Source of the DNA: Clostridiales bacterium
GTDB lineage: Bacteria > Bacillota > Clostridia > Lachnospirales > Lachnospiraceae
DNA: 64,000 nucleotides
Assembly: GCA_018365455.1 (NCBI GenBank)
Contig: JAGZJZ010000014.1
Location: 79,412-143,411, forward strand
Direction: 5' to 3'
Made by a program: the position numbers and the translations under genes. Positions 9,529 to 18,052 of this stretch are shown piece after piece (positions within the stretch are counted from its first letter, which is position 1; each line of letters begins with the position of its first letter). Under the pieces are notes generated by a model, which was not told where the DNA came from, did not search any database, and saw only the letters and a program-made list of their open reading frames with translations.

Positions 9529-9976
9529 GATTACGCTCAAATATCTATTCATTGCAGCATTTTGCGGATTGATTTATTCAGGTATTGAACTCTTATGGCG
9601 TGGCAGAACTGCGCCTGAGATGTTCTTTTTAGCTGGAATATGCGGATTATTTATCTGCTGGCTTAATAACATTTTTACGTATGAGCTGGATTATCTTCTG
9701 CAAATCATTGTTTGCGGCATATTCTGTACCGGTGCGGAATGGATCTGTGGCTTACTGTTTAATAAAGATTACCATATCTGGGATTACCGTGGACTACCTC
9801 TCTCTTCCTTAGATGGACAGATATGTCTGCTGTTCTCTCTGGCTTGGTGTCTTATAGCTGCTTTTACCATTCCACTGCTGGATTGGATAGAATGGAAATT
9901 ATTTAAGTATAAAGAAGATACGCCCCCTTATTACATGGTTTTGGGCAGAAAAGTATTTGAATTTAAGAAAGGGTGA
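9503..9976 (+). CDS. Membrane protein of the ABC_trans_CmpB (putative ABC transporter type IV) family
   Basis: This is a polytopic membrane protein of 157 residues with about four hydrophobic spans. The signature YHIWDYRGLPLSSLDGQICLLFSLAW matches the family named putative ABC-transporter type IV (PF06541), common in Clostridia and often next to phage holins. Despite the name, no transport function is proven. I chose ATG 9503 because the longer frame from 9416 reads through the preceding gene with low-complexity sequence. The start lies inside the end of the 8629 gene, which suggests translational coupling. Confidence 0.7.
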   Translation: MQTVTKLIKITLKYLFIAAFCGLIYSGIELLWRGRTAPEMFFLAGICGLFICWLNNIFTYELDYLLQIIVCGIFCTGAEWICGLLFNKDYHIWDYRGLPLSSLDGQICLLFSLAWCLIAAFTIPLLDWIEWKLFKYKEDTPPYYMVLGRKVFEFKKG

Positions 9977-9986
9977 GGTGTATGAA

Positions 9987-10544
9987 ATGCCAGAATTTTT
10001 GCAATTATTCGGAGAGGTAACAATTGCACAGATTGTTACAATAATTATTGCTATCGGAGCTATTTCAGGATTGATTTTAAAATACAATTCTAAATTTGAC
10101 TCCTGGTATGAAAAACGGAAACATAATAAAAAGGTGCTTACTGAATTTGACGAAACAATTCGGTCATTATCACAGAAGCAGGAACAGGATATGGTGCGTT
10201 CTAATCAGATGGATTTAGACATCAAAAAAGAATTGGAGAGGCTTGTTGAAAAAATCAATGTTATATCCCAAATGCTTTTGGAATCTAACCAAAATACAGA
10301 TAAACGATTTGAGGAGATGCAGGAAAAAATGGACGTTAGTGAACGGCTAAAATTAAAAGACAGGATCTCTCAGGTTTACAGATATCATCATGCTAAGGGA
10401 GAGTGGACAACAATGGATAAAGAGTCTTTTCATGGCTTAATCTTAGACTACGAAAACCACGGAGGACAAAACAGCTTTATCCATGAAATCTGTGAGCCAG
10501 AATCATGCACCTGGAAAATTATCGATGTGAAAGAGGAGGACTAA
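9987..10544 (+). CDS. Phage membrane-anchored coiled-coil protein
   Basis: The 185 residues comprise one transmembrane helix (about residues 10-32), a basic stretch, a long coiled coil (about 45-115, many E/K/Q heptads), and a C-terminal segment around YRYHHAKGEWTTMDKESFHGLILDYENHGGQNSFIH. The tail pattern is familiar from clostridial prophage proteins beside holins. The function is unknown; a holin accessory or spanin-like role would be speculation. The start at 9987 has GGGTGAGG 8 nt upstream; the longer frame from 9957 lacks such a site. It is followed at once by the holin-like gene. Confidence 0.65.
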   Translation: MPEFLQLFGEVTIAQIVTIIIAIGAISGLILKYNSKFDSWYEKRKHNKKVLTEFDETIRSLSQKQEQDMVRSNQMDLDIKKELERLVEKINVISQMLLESNQNTDKRFEEMQEKMDVSERLKLKDRISQVYRYHHAKGEWTTMDKESFHGLILDYENHGGQNSFIHEICEPESCTWKIIDVKEED

Positions 10545-10547
10545 CAT

Positions 10548-10931
10548 ATGAACCAGATTATTACATATTTACCCGTTTTAGCTATTGTGATGGCTATTAA
10601 TATTGCGCTGGGAATGTACTACCAGATCGGGAAACAGAATTTTAAATTTGATAAGGCAAAATTTATCAATGGAATTATTAAAGCTGCTATCTTAGGGTTG
10701 TCTGCTGTTGGCTTGGCATATTGCTTCGATGTGGTGGATTTGACATCTGTAGGGATTACACCACTGCTTGTGATTCAGACAGCGATTATTACTTATGCCG
10801 GTAAGGATTTGATTAATTTTGGAAAGATATTGGGAGTTACTGTGCAGACTAAAAGTGAACCTGACATCTCTGAAAAAATATCCGCTGATATTGAAAATAT
10901 TTTAGTTGCAAATCTAAGAAAAAGTGATTAA
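10548..10931 (+). CDS. Holin-like phage membrane protein
   Basis: The 127 residues have an N-terminal transmembrane helix (about 5-25), then two or three more hydrophobic segments (about 44-62, 70-85, 90-102) and a charged C-terminus. Size, topology and position between phage tail-type genes and the endolysin fit a holin that makes membrane lesions for endolysin release. AGAGGAGG precedes the ATG. No family was identified from a specific motif. Confidence 0.55.
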   Translation: MNQIITYLPVLAIVMAINIALGMYYQIGKQNFKFDKAKFINGIIKAAILGLSAVGLAYCFDVVDLTSVGITPLLVIQTAIITYAGKDLINFGKILGVTVQTKSEPDISEKISADIENILVANLRKSD

Positions 10932-10932
10932 T

Positions 10933-11040
10933 ATGGAATGGATTATGAAAGAAGAAGCAGTAAAAATGGTGTTAACCGATACCCCCTTAAGGTTAGTAGC
11001 AAAAGAAATGATTATTAGTATGCAGAATAACAAAAAATAG
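10933..11040 (+). CDS. Possible 35-residue small protein
   Basis: The short frame starts ATGGAATGGATT one base after the holin-like stop and ends at TAG 11038-11040. It encodes MEWIMKEEAVKMVLTDTPLRLVAKEM and a short tail. It is helical, with no recognised family. No strong ribosome site is visible beyond possible coupling. It may be noise. Confidence 0.3.
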   Translation: MEWIMKEEAVKMVLTDTPLRLVAKEMIISMQNNKK

Positions 11041-11100
11041 ACAATATGCCACTCCATATGGTATTATTAAGTAAATAATGAATAACTTAAGGAGAATAGT

Positions 11101-11556
11101 GTGAAAAATTATATTAAAATTTATAAAACTATATGGTGGATATATATTGTATTACTCTTGCTTGTTGTTATCATCAAATTTAGAGGTTCGTTTAGAGAAC
11201 TGGAAATTAAAATTATAACTACTCCTTTTGGAAGCAATTATAATTTAATACCATTGAATAGTATTGGAGAACAGCTTTCACATTTTTCTGAAGGTTGGGC
11301 GAGATTTAATATATTGGGAAATATTATACCACTTATGCCTTTTGGTTTTCTTTTGCCACTTGCATATCCAAAAGTAAACTCATTTTTTAATTTCCTAGTG
11401 GTTAGTTTATTGTTCCTATTTTTAATAGAAATTTTTCAATATTTTACTCGCCTTGGCAGTTTTGATGTGGACGACATAATTCTAAATATTATTGGTATAC
11501 TTATTGGATATTTTGCAGTTTGTTTCATCAAATCTTTATCAAAAAGAACAGTTTAA
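11101..11556 (+). CDS. VanZ-like membrane protein
   Basis: The 151 residues have four hydrophobic spans. The VanZ family pattern is visible: NILGNIIPLMPFGFLLPL in the middle and EIFQYFTRLGSFDVDDIILNIIGILIGY near the end. VanZ-like proteins are linked to teicoplanin resistance and, in phages and mobile elements, are of unclear role. The start is GTG at 11101 with AAGGAGA 7 nt upstream. It is separated from the holin by ~170 bp and from the next operon by a terminator, so it behaves as an inserted accessory gene. Confidence 0.8.
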   Translation: MKNYIKIYKTIWWIYIVLLLLVVIIKFRGSFRELEIKIITTPFGSNYNLIPLNSIGEQLSHFSEGWARFNILGNIIPLMPFGFLLPLAYPKVNSFFNFLVVSLLFLFLIEIFQYFTRLGSFDVDDIILNIIGILIGYFAVCFIKSLSKRTV

Positions 11557-11633
11557 ATATAATCGTTAAGTGTAATTCTACATTAGTATTGAGCATTTTA
11601 AGTCTCAATTAATATTAATAAATTAAAACCCTT

Positions 11634-11662
11634 AGAGCGGTACTTCGGTACTGCTCTTTTTT
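11634..11662 (+). terminator. Intrinsic terminator with UUCG loop
   Basis: AGAGCGGTAC pairs with GTACTGCTCT around a TTCG tetraloop, followed by a T run. It separates the VanZ-like gene from the 11681 operon. Confidence 0.85.
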
Positions 11663-11680
11663 AATGTAAAGGAGGAAATA

Positions 11681-12223
11681 ATGGCTTATACAAGAACAAA
11701 ATACGGTGATCACGTAAATGAAAGCTCTTTGAGCGAATTCTTATGTGATAAGGTAGCCGATATAAATGATCTTCCAACCTCGGCAGGATCAAATGGAAAG
11801 CATACCTGCGCCATAGGATCAACGTGTGAGGTAATAGAAGATGGCAGTAAATATATTTTAAACAATAAAAATCAATGGGTATTGAAGGATTCTCCCCAGA
11901 ACTCTTCTACTACTCCAGAAACTGGGGAACCACTCACAAAACCAAAACTATTTAGGTTACCTACTGTAGCAAACACAAAACTTGTCTTTGAATTTGATGT
12001 AACTGGATATGAATTTTCGGTTGCCAACTTCACAGATGGTGATATTTATGTAGCCTACACATCAGATACAGCTAACACTGAGTCCTGGTTAATACCTGCC
12101 GAATGTGCATCCATGATTACCATCAGAAAAGGGACTAAATTACATGGCACGCAAACAGTCGTAGTTTCGCCGGCTTCTACGTCTGAAAAGGGGGTACAGG
12201 TACAATGCTTGGATTGGAAGTAA
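11681..12223 (+). CDS. Phage structural-type protein of unknown function
   Basis: The 180-residue protein has an N-terminal part with a short strand-rich repeat (TCEVIEDGSKYILNNKNQWVLKDS) seen in clostridial phage accessory structural proteins. A beta-rich second half follows. It has no signal peptide. AAAGGAGG precedes the ATG. Its end overlaps the start of the 12205 gene by 19 bp, so the pair is coupled. I cannot give a family name with confidence; a neck, head-fibre or fibre-associated role is inference from position. Confidence 0.55.
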   Translation: MAYTRTKYGDHVNESSLSEFLCDKVADINDLPTSAGSNGKHTCAIGSTCEVIEDGSKYILNNKNQWVLKDSPQNSSTTPETGEPLTKPKLFRLPTVANTKLVFEFDVTGYEFSVANFTDGDIYVAYTSDTANTESWLIPAECASMITIRKGTKLHGTQTVVVSPASTSEKGVQVQCLDWK

Positions 12224-12729
12224 AAGAAGTAGGTCAGATTGCTGGAATGGGGTTTATTGGAACAGATCTGGGGATATATAAAATGCAATCCAAAAAGAGA
12301 AATAAAAATCTGATAGAAGGTGCAACTCCGCCGCTATCTGTAAGCCCTAAATGGAAGCAAATGAGAGCAGATGGCAGTATTACTGTTTCTGAGGACCATT
12401 ATTTAATTCGAAATAACGGAGTAAACGACTGGAATAAATGGTATTATCCATTACCAGACGATGTAAAGAAAATAAGGATCACATGCAAAGTCAAAGACGA
12501 TGAAGTAGGAACTTCCCCAAACTCTGGGCTGTGGATCAGTTTAAGCAACATCTATCATAGTACATTCCAGGTTTATAATAATCAGATTCAAAAGGGCTGG
12601 GTAGAAGTGGATAAAGAATTCACCTTGACTACTCCATATGTAGGCTTCTTACAACGAGGGTCGCAATATGTGGTAGGACAGATTTGTGCCTTTGACATTA
12701 AAGATTTAGTAGTAGAGAAAATTGGATAG
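12205..12729 (+). CDS. Phage protein, possible carbohydrate-binding-like fold
   Basis: The 174 residues have a short N-terminal helix (LGLEVKEVGQIAG...) followed by a strand-rich region with many aromatic residues (WNKWYYPLPDDVKKIRITCKVK ... GWVEVDKEF). This reads like a beta-sandwich carbohydrate-binding module of fibre proteins. The family is not recognised and the fold is inferred from pattern only. AAGGGGG precedes the ATG. It sits in the 11681-13088 operon. Confidence 0.5.
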   Translation: MLGLEVKEVGQIAGMGFIGTDLGIYKMQSKKRNKNLIEGATPPLSVSPKWKQMRADGSITVSEDHYLIRNNGVNDWNKWYYPLPDDVKKIRITCKVKDDEVGTSPNSGLWISLSNIYHSTFQVYNNQIQKGWVEVDKEFTLTTPYVGFLQRGSQYVVGQICAFDIKDLVVEKIG

Positions 12730-12741
12730 GAGGATTTACAT

Positions 12742-12960
12742 ATGTATGCTGCAATTATAAACGGAGTTATTCATTATAGCTCAACAGAGAAAGAAGGGTA
12801 TCAGGAATTGGCGAATTCTAATATCGTCAACGATTCGGAAATCAAACCAGAATTAGGAGAAAAGCTACAAGCAGATATCATAGAAATAAAGCATACTCAG
12901 GCGGTAACGGATGCTGCTTTGCAAGAATTAATACTTAGTACTATGGGAGGTGAGGTATAA
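12742..12960 (+). CDS. Small phage protein (72 residues)
   Basis: The 72-residue acidic protein has an N-terminal strand segment (MYAAIINGVIHYSS) and a helical C-terminus. Proteins of this size and place occur just before the lysis genes of clostridial prophages. Its stop codon overlaps the next start as TAATG. AGGAGG precedes the ATG. No function is known. Confidence 0.55.
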   Translation: MYAAIINGVIHYSSTEKEGYQELANSNIVNDSEIKPELGEKLQADIIEIKHTQAVTDAALQELILSTMGGEV

Positions 12961-13088
12961 TGGCATACTTTTTAGCATGTAGGGTTATAAATGGTTATTT
13001 GGTTTATGCCAATGTACCTGATCGGTTAAAAGATGGAGTAAGTACAGAATTAATGAATGCTGGACGAGAAGATTTAGTTATTGTATGA
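12960..13088 (+). CDS. Small phage protein (42 residues)
   Basis: The short frame encodes MAYFLACRVINGYLVYANVP and a tail ending GREDLVIV. The start overlaps the stop of the 12742 gene (TAATG), with GGTGAGG 7 nt upstream. The N-terminal strand-turn-strand with INGYLVY resembles the start of the 72-residue neighbour (AAIINGVIHY), so the two may be related. It is too short for most gene callers. Confidence 0.5.
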   Translation: MAYFLACRVINGYLVYANVPDRLKDGVSTELMNAGREDLVIV

Positions 13089-13181
13089 TGTGCCAAATAT
13101 GACTACTTAAATTTGTTTATTATCTAAATAGTATTTTCATCCCATACAAGTTATAATAAACAAAAAATAGGGAGGTAAGTT

Positions 13182-13583
13182 ATGGATTGGTTTTATATTA
13201 GTGCAATAAGTTTTCAGGTTTGTGGAGCATTAGTTCTATTGGTAAGTTCATTGAAAAGCATCACTCAGAAAATTGAGACGGAGATTTTAGGAAGGAGTAG
13301 TCGCAATGATCAATCTATTACAATTATTGATAATATTGATATTGCTTCAACCCTACACTCTATATATCTAAATAGAGCAGCTTTCATATGTCTAATATTT
13401 GGATACGCTCTAGGAATATTTGGAGAAATTCATGATATGAATAAAATTATTGTTTTGGCATGTATCACATTTGCTTGCACAATCCTTACAACTATCTTAT
13501 ACGGATTAACAAAATATTTTGCAAAGAAAAACCACAAATACCACTTAAACAAATTCAAAAAAAATTTTGGTTCATATATGTAA
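13182..13583 (+). CDS. Small membrane protein in the prophage lysis region
   Basis: The 133 residues have three hydrophobic spans (about 5-25, 65-85, 95-118) and a basic C-terminus (KKNHKYHLNKFKKN). A GGGAGG site and a plausible TATAAT upstream give it its own promoter. It is followed by a hairpin before the endolysin gene. It could be a second holin or antiholin-like protein by position and topology, or an unrelated accessory membrane protein. Confidence 0.5.
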   Translation: MDWFYISAISFQVCGALVLLVSSLKSITQKIETEILGRSSRNDQSITIIDNIDIASTLHSIYLNRAAFICLIFGYALGIFGEIHDMNKIIVLACITFACTILTTILYGLTKYFAKKNHKYHLNKFKKNFGSYM

Positions 13584-13593
13584 ATTTAGATTG

Positions 13594-13625
13594 GCGGGTA
13601 GTACATAATTGTACTACCCGCTTTA
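13594..13625 (+). terminator. Hairpin between membrane protein and endolysin genes
   Basis: The 12-bp perfect stem GCGGGTAGTACA/TGTACTACCCGC has a TAAT loop but only a weak T tract (TTTAAT). It may terminate upstream transcription or partly attenuate it before the endolysin. Confidence 0.6.
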
Positions 13626-13644
13626 ATTATTAGGAGGAAATCAA

Positions 13645-15378
13645 ATGGCAACTAATTTTAAAATAATAGAAATGTTTCTGAATGCTTCACCTTGTTACAC
13701 TAGTAATAAACGTATTACACCAAGAGGAGTAGTTACGCATTCCACTGCTACCCCAGGTGCAAAACACACAAACTTTTATAATTTGTGGAATCAGACAAAC
13801 CCTGACGCAGGTGTCCATTACATTATCGATGACACAGGCATATATCAACTACTTCCAGAGAATCGTCGTTCCTGGCACGCTGGTTCTCCCGCAAATGATT
13901 ATTATATCAGTTATGAAATCTGCGAACCCGGTACATTCAAATATAATGGTCAGTGGGAACGCATGGGAAATTATAATCCCAGCTCACCTGAAAATGTTGC
14001 GTATTTCAACAACGTTTATGAAAAAGCGGTATGGTTGAGCGCTTATCTTTGTAAAAAGTATGGATGGACACCCGATAAAAACCATGTTTTATGTCATTAT
14101 GAAGTATACCTGCGTGGAGAAGGCACCTGTCATATAGATGTAACTCATTGGTTCCCTAAGCATGGAAAATCAATGGATATATTTAGAAATGACGTAAAAC
14201 AGATGATAGAAACCGGTAATTTTAACTCTGCTCAAACTCCATCTTTATCATATTACAGAGTAGGTACAGACTGGCAGAATGGGAAATGTATAAATCAGGC
14301 TGGTGCATATACTTCAAAGGACAATGCCATCAAAGCGTGTGGAACTGGATACAAAGTTTTTGACGAGAAGGGGACGGTTGTTTACACTGCTCCAACCTCA
14401 AAAGGAACACAGCCATCAGCTTTTTCAGGATTATCTGAATCTCATGCAGCTACAAAAATATTAGCGCTCGCAAAGGCAGACTATCAGAAAACTGGCATAC
14501 TTGCTTCTATAACTGCCGCGCAAATGATACTGGAATCTGGATATGTGAAAACCGATTTAGCTGTCGGTGCATGTAACTGCTTTGGAATGAAGACTATTCT
14601 CTCAAATAATAGTTGGGCAAACAGTACATGGGACGGAAAATCTAAGTATACGAAAATCACTAACGAAGAATATACTCCGGGGATAATTTCAAAGGTTACC
14701 GCTGATTTCCGTAAATACTCCTGTATTGAAGATAGTATCAGGGATCATTCTGCTTATTTGTTGGGAGCCAAAAAAGGGGATAAGCTTAGATATGCTGGGC
14801 TAAAAGAAGCTAAAGACTATAAGGAAGGCATCACTATTATTAAAAATGGTGAATATGCAACAGATTCTGAATACATAGATAAGATCTGCAAACTTGTCAA
14901 ACGTTTTGAGCTAGATAAATATGATGGTAATGGCAATGCAGCACCATCTCCTACTCCAGATAAGGAGCTGAAATATAAAGTGGGACAATATGTAAATTGC
15001 AGTTCTTACTATGGCAAAGCAGCTGATCCCGTATCTAAAGCCGTAATTAAACCACTTAGTGGAACCATAACAGCTACGAAACCAAAGAAGGCTAATCCAT
15101 ATCAGATTGACGGTAAATACTGGTGCAACGATGGCGATATCCGTTCTGTAGGTAAGGCATTTGAGCCATATAATGTCAAAATTAGCTCTGGGGATGTATA
15201 CATCCGATCTAATGCCGGTACTAATTATGCTTCAAAAGGATTTACTGGAATTGGTACTTTCGGGATTGTCGAGGAAAAGAAAGATTCTCAGGATAGGACT
15301 TGGGGATTGCTTAAGGCATATCAGAAGAATAAAGATGGATGGGTTGCCCTTTGGTTGGATTGCGTGAAGAAAGTTTAA
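13645..15378 (+). CDS. Phage endolysin: N-acetylmuramoyl-L-alanine amidase plus glucosaminidase
   Basis: This is a 577-residue modular lysin. Residues ~20-180 are an Amidase_2 domain (VVTHSTATPG, HAGSPANDYYISYEICEPG, zinc-ligand-type HIDVTHWFPKHG). Residues ~215-245 may be a small SPOR/SH3-like linker. Residues ~270-430 are a glucosaminidase/FlgJ-like domain (ITAAQMILESGY with the catalytic-type Glu, then NCFGMKT). The rest (~445-577) is two wall-binding SH3-like segments, the last holding VYIRSNAGTNYASKG and ending WVALWLDCVKKV. There is no signal peptide, as expected for holin-dependent release. It cuts both the glycan and the stem-peptide linkages of peptidoglycan. TAGGAGG precedes the ATG; a strong terminator follows. 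Confidence 0.9.
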   Translation: MATNFKIIEMFLNASPCYTSNKRITPRGVVTHSTATPGAKHTNFYNLWNQTNPDAGVHYIIDDTGIYQLLPENRRSWHAGSPANDYYISYEICEPGTFKYNGQWERMGNYNPSSPENVAYFNNVYEKAVWLSAYLCKKYGWTPDKNHVLCHYEVYLRGEGTCHIDVTHWFPKHGKSMDIFRNDVKQMIETGNFNSAQTPSLSYYRVGTDWQNGKCINQAGAYTSKDNAIKACGTGYKVFDEKGTVVYTAPTSKGTQPSAFSGLSESHAATKILALAKADYQKTGILASITAAQMILESGYVKTDLAVGACNCFGMKTILSNNSWANSTWDGKSKYTKITNEEYTPGIISKVTADFRKYSCIEDSIRDHSAYLLGAKKGDKLRYAGLKEAKDYKEGITIIKNGEYATDSEYIDKICKLVKRFELDKYDGNGNAAPSPTPDKELKYKVGQYVNCSSYYGKAADPVSKAVIKPLSGTITATKPKKANPYQIDGKYWCNDGDIRSVGKAFEPYNVKISSGDVYIRSNAGTNYASKGFTGIGTFGIVEEKKDSQDRTWGLLKAYQKNKDGWVALWLDCVKKV

Positions 15379-15405
15379 TGTTGTAGATTCGTCTTGAAAT
15401 AATTT

Positions 15406-15441
15406 AGGAGAACAGATTAATTTCTGTTCTCCTATTTTTTT
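15406..15441 (+). terminator. Strong intrinsic terminator after endolysin
   Basis: The perfect 10-bp stem AGGAGAACAG/CTGTTCTCCT has an 8-nt loop and is followed by ATTTTTTT. It ends the rightward late prophage transcription; all genes beyond it up to 20.9 kb are on the minus strand. Confidence 0.9.
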
Positions 15442-15470
15442 ACTTTTAATTAATCATTAAAATAACTAAT

Positions 15471-16643
15471 TTATATTTTTCTGTGCAAACTAACGACATC
15501 ACATTTACTGTCATTTAGAGACAAATATCCATCAGGTAAATTTAATACCCGCTCAATCATTTCTGGAAGAATAGTCAATCCGTATGCTGATAAATCCCCT
15601 ATAAATTCCAAGCTGCTAACTTTGTCTTCCTCAATTATCATTTTCATTGCTTCTTTTAAATATCTTGGTTTGATTGTCGGTGTTTCTTTATCAAAAGGTT
15701 CACATGTTCTATAGCCCCTTATAGATAATTGCTTCATTAAATATTGATATTGATTAGTTGAAATTAAATCTAACTGTTTTGCTCTAACAATTAATGCTGC
15801 TGCGGACACTTTGTATTTTTTCTTTAATTGAATATAAAACCCTAAATCACTTTTAGAAGACGTATTTAAGTCTTTCTGATAAGTCTCACTAGGAATCAAG
15901 AGCGCCCCAGCAAATCTGTTCATATTATCTTCCATTTCCTTATATTCTAATTTACTCATGTCGCTAACATTATAGTAATCATCTAATATAAGATGTCCTA
16001 ATTCATGTGCAGCATTAAAATTTCTTCGAAATGCATTATCTTTATCACTCCCTAATATTACAACCGCTACAGGATTGTTGTTAACTAATTGAATTTGACT
16101 AAATGCATCTATTTTTGTTCCTTTTTCGGAAATACTAGTGGCTGCTGAAGACATAATAACACCGTTTCTTTCCATTAAATTAATTATATTAGTTATCGGT
16201 TCTTGCTTAAGTCCCCAATGCTGCCTAACTTTCATAGCTAAGTCTTCAACATCTATTTCATCATTTTCTGGTACCTTATATAAATTTAATTCTGGAAAAA
16301 AAACATATTCCTGAATTACCTTGTAAAGTCCAACCAATATTTTAATCTTTTCAATCTGAGACAATCTTTCTTTATTAGTTGTTGTCGATAATGACCTGAA
16401 ATAAGTATCTCCCACTAAAACTTTATCTTTAATCTTTTGAAAAAAAAATTCCCTTGGAAATCCTAAACATGCAGCTAATTTCATAAGTGTTTCCATTTTA
16501 GGCTCCATTTTACCGGTTTCGAATTGTGAAATAGATTGCTTGGATATATTGGTTGCCCCTGCAACATCAGCTATTGTTAATCCGTTATATAGTCTAGCTG
16601 ACCTAAGCCTTTTACCATTGAAGGCTGTAATTTTTTCAGACAC
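15471..16643 (-). CDS. XRE-family regulator fused to an ImmA/IrrE-type metallopeptidase domain
   Basis: Residues ~10-65 are an XRE helix-turn-helix (LRSARLYNGLTIADVAGATNISKQSISQFETGK). Around residue 210 is the zinc-protease signature AAHELGHLILDD of COG2856 (ImmA/IrrE). Such fusions act as repressors inactivated by proteolysis or as antitoxin-like regulators in phages and mobile elements. The start is taken as GTG 16643, with GGAGG 9 nt upstream; the ATG at 16652 sits too close to that site. It is the second gene after the 16675 protein, and the two probably work together. Its target is not visible. Confidence 0.85.
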   Translation of the reverse strand: MSEKITAFNGKRLRSARLYNGLTIADVAGATNISKQSISQFETGKMEPKMETLMKLAACLGFPREFFFQKIKDKVLVGDTYFRSLSTTTNKERLSQIEKIKILVGLYKVIQEYVFFPELNLYKVPENDEIDVEDLAMKVRQHWGLKQEPITNIINLMERNGVIMSSAATSISEKGTKIDAFSQIQLVNNNPVAVVILGSDKDNAFRRNFNAAHELGHLILDDYYNVSDMSKLEYKEMEDNMNRFAGALLIPSETYQKDLNTSSKSDLGFYIQLKKKYKVSAAALIVRAKQLDLISTNQYQYLMKQLSIRGYRTCEPFDKETPTIKPRYLKEAMKMIIEEDKVSSLEFIGDLSAYGLTILPEMIERVLNLPDGYLSLNDSKCDVVSLHRKI

Positions 16644-16674
16644 AACGCTCATCCTCCTTTAATTTTTTCTTTTT

Positions 16675-17412
16675 TTATTCATATTTTTGTATTTCTTGGT
16701 GTTTTTTCTTTCTCTCCAGTCTCGGTTTAAGCTCTAGAAGAATAATATCTTCAGATGCTTCTGACTCTTGAGACTCTTCTGAACTATCAGGATAGTTAGG
16801 TGATAAATATTTTTCCCAATTTTCCTCTAAAAAATAATTTAATCCTTTTGCTGGAATAATTCCTTTTATTTCTCTCACTTGCCCCTGAACAGAATCAAAC
16901 GTTATAAGCGCATATCGCTCTATCGTCCCATCTATCTTACTTATCATCTTTTGAAGAATGCATTCTAATGTCCCCTCCCCAACCTCATCATAAGTAGGTT
17001 CCATAAACATTGATATTTGTTGATAACCCGTTTGAAATTTATTTAATAACCCGTCATTTAACTTACTTAACGCATTAAGATAATGGTAAAGATTGTCATA
17101 TGGCTTTTTTCGTAGGTTTTGTAAATTTTTATCCCTCATAAGAGTAAACAAATATTTAGTTGTTTTATCGTAAATACCTAGAAACTTCCACCTACCTCTA
17201 TTCATAACTATTATCTGGTACTTATCAATTGATAATGAATTTATTATTTCTTTATTTATATAGTTCCAGACTTCTCCTTCTTTACCATTATCTGTAGGGA
17301 AATTATTTTCATTAAAGTGTTCCTTGCATAGATAATCACCATTTTCTATCCCTCTAATGATTTTTTTTACTTCCACACCCCGAAGTGGAATCTTTTCTTC
17401 ATACTTCTCCAT
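16675..17412 (-). CDS. DUF5986-like protein, partner of the XRE/ImmA regulator
   Basis: This is a 245-residue soluble protein ending in an acidic then very basic tail (EESQESEASEDI ... RLERKKKHQE). From memory its central part (VMNRGRWKFLGIYDKTTKYLFTLMRDKNL) resembles DUF5986 proteins, which often lie beside XRE/ImmA genes; this should be checked. I chose the ATG at 17412 because AAAGGA lies ~6 nt upstream; 17427 is a weaker alternative. It is first in a two-gene operon, ~30 bp before the regulator. The arrangement fits a toxin-antitoxin or defence pair, which is inference only. Confidence 0.6.
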   Translation of the reverse strand: MEKYEEKIPLRGVEVKKIIRGIENGDYLCKEHFNENNFPTDNGKEGEVWNYINKEIINSLSIDKYQIIVMNRGRWKFLGIYDKTTKYLFTLMRDKNLQNLRKKPYDNLYHYLNALSKLNDGLLNKFQTGYQQISMFMEPTYDEVGEGTLECILQKMISKIDGTIERYALITFDSVQGQVREIKGIIPAKGLNYFLEENWEKYLSPNYPDSSEESQESEASEDIILLELKPRLERKKKHQEIQKYE

Positions 17413-17544
17413 AAATAGTCCTTTCATTTTAAATCATATTCCTATTTTCAGGAATTTTGTTCAAGTAATTTCTTTAAGATTAGCATTTTTTAAACCCAAT
17501 GTCAAGAACTATTTATGTGAACAAAAACATATATTCGATCATTG

Positions 17545-17586
17545 CAAAAAAAATCACACAAACATACAACAATACCGTTTGTGTGA
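17545..17586 (-). terminator. Intrinsic terminator for the 17616 gene
   Basis: Read on the minus strand, TCACACAAAC pairs with GTTTGTGTGA and is followed by a run of eight T. It lies ~30 bp after the small coiled-coil gene. Confidence 0.75.
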
Positions 17587-17615
17587 CTTAAAACATAATT
17601 ATAAAAATATTGAAC

Positions 17616-17825
17616 CTAATCCGTTATCAACATCATAATATCTTCAATAGACTTTCCGCTCTCCTGAATCATATCATAAAGCTGCCCCAGTGCTTCTTCT
17701 CTTTTCTTCTGCTCTAATCCTTTTTTCTCTTCTAATAAAGCATCCATTTTAACCTGTACTTTAGCGATCTGCTCGTCCAAAATTGCGATCTGATCATCAA
17801 TTGATTTTCTTTGTCCTCTTGCCAT
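17616..17825 (-). CDS. Small coiled-coil protein, paralogue of the 59682 gene
   Basis: The 69-residue protein has a basic N-terminus (MARGQRKSIDD), a heptad-rich helical middle (residues ~10-45) and a conserved C-terminal helix (LYDMIQESGKSIEDIMMLITD). GGAGG lies 8 nt before ATG 17825; the longer frame to 17873 lacks support. By my count 53 of 69 residues are identical to the chromosomal copy at 59682-59891, with the last 30 residues almost invariant. The family is not recognised. The basic start and coiled coil would suit a nucleoid- or nucleic-acid-associated protein, but that is speculation. Confidence 0.7.
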   Translation of the reverse strand: MARGQRKSIDDQIAILDEQIAKVQVKMDALLEEKKGLEQKKREEALGQLYDMIQESGKSIEDIMMLITD

Positions 17826-18052
17826 GATTAATTCCTCCATATATTTTAAATTTATTGGTATATTGTAAATCATTATTGACTATTTGTCTAGGATTTATAC
17901 AGGTGTTTTATAAAAGTTAATTAGGATTTGTAGAAATAATTTGATATTTGTCGAACGATTTTGTTTGATTTAATATGTCGAATATGGTAGATTTAAGTTG
18001 TATTAGCAAATTGTTAATATATTCCATAGCTCGACTGTACACATATGTTCGG

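Noticed and set aside
13757..14038. Overlapping plus-strand frame inside the endolysin gene
   Set aside because: It lies wholly within the amidase coding region in another frame, has no ribosome site and no sensible protein features.
18030..18052. Possible LexA-type half site (ACACATATGTTCGG) next to the MarR terminator
   Set aside because: Only the right half fits the pattern and it lies downstream of genes rather than in a promoter.
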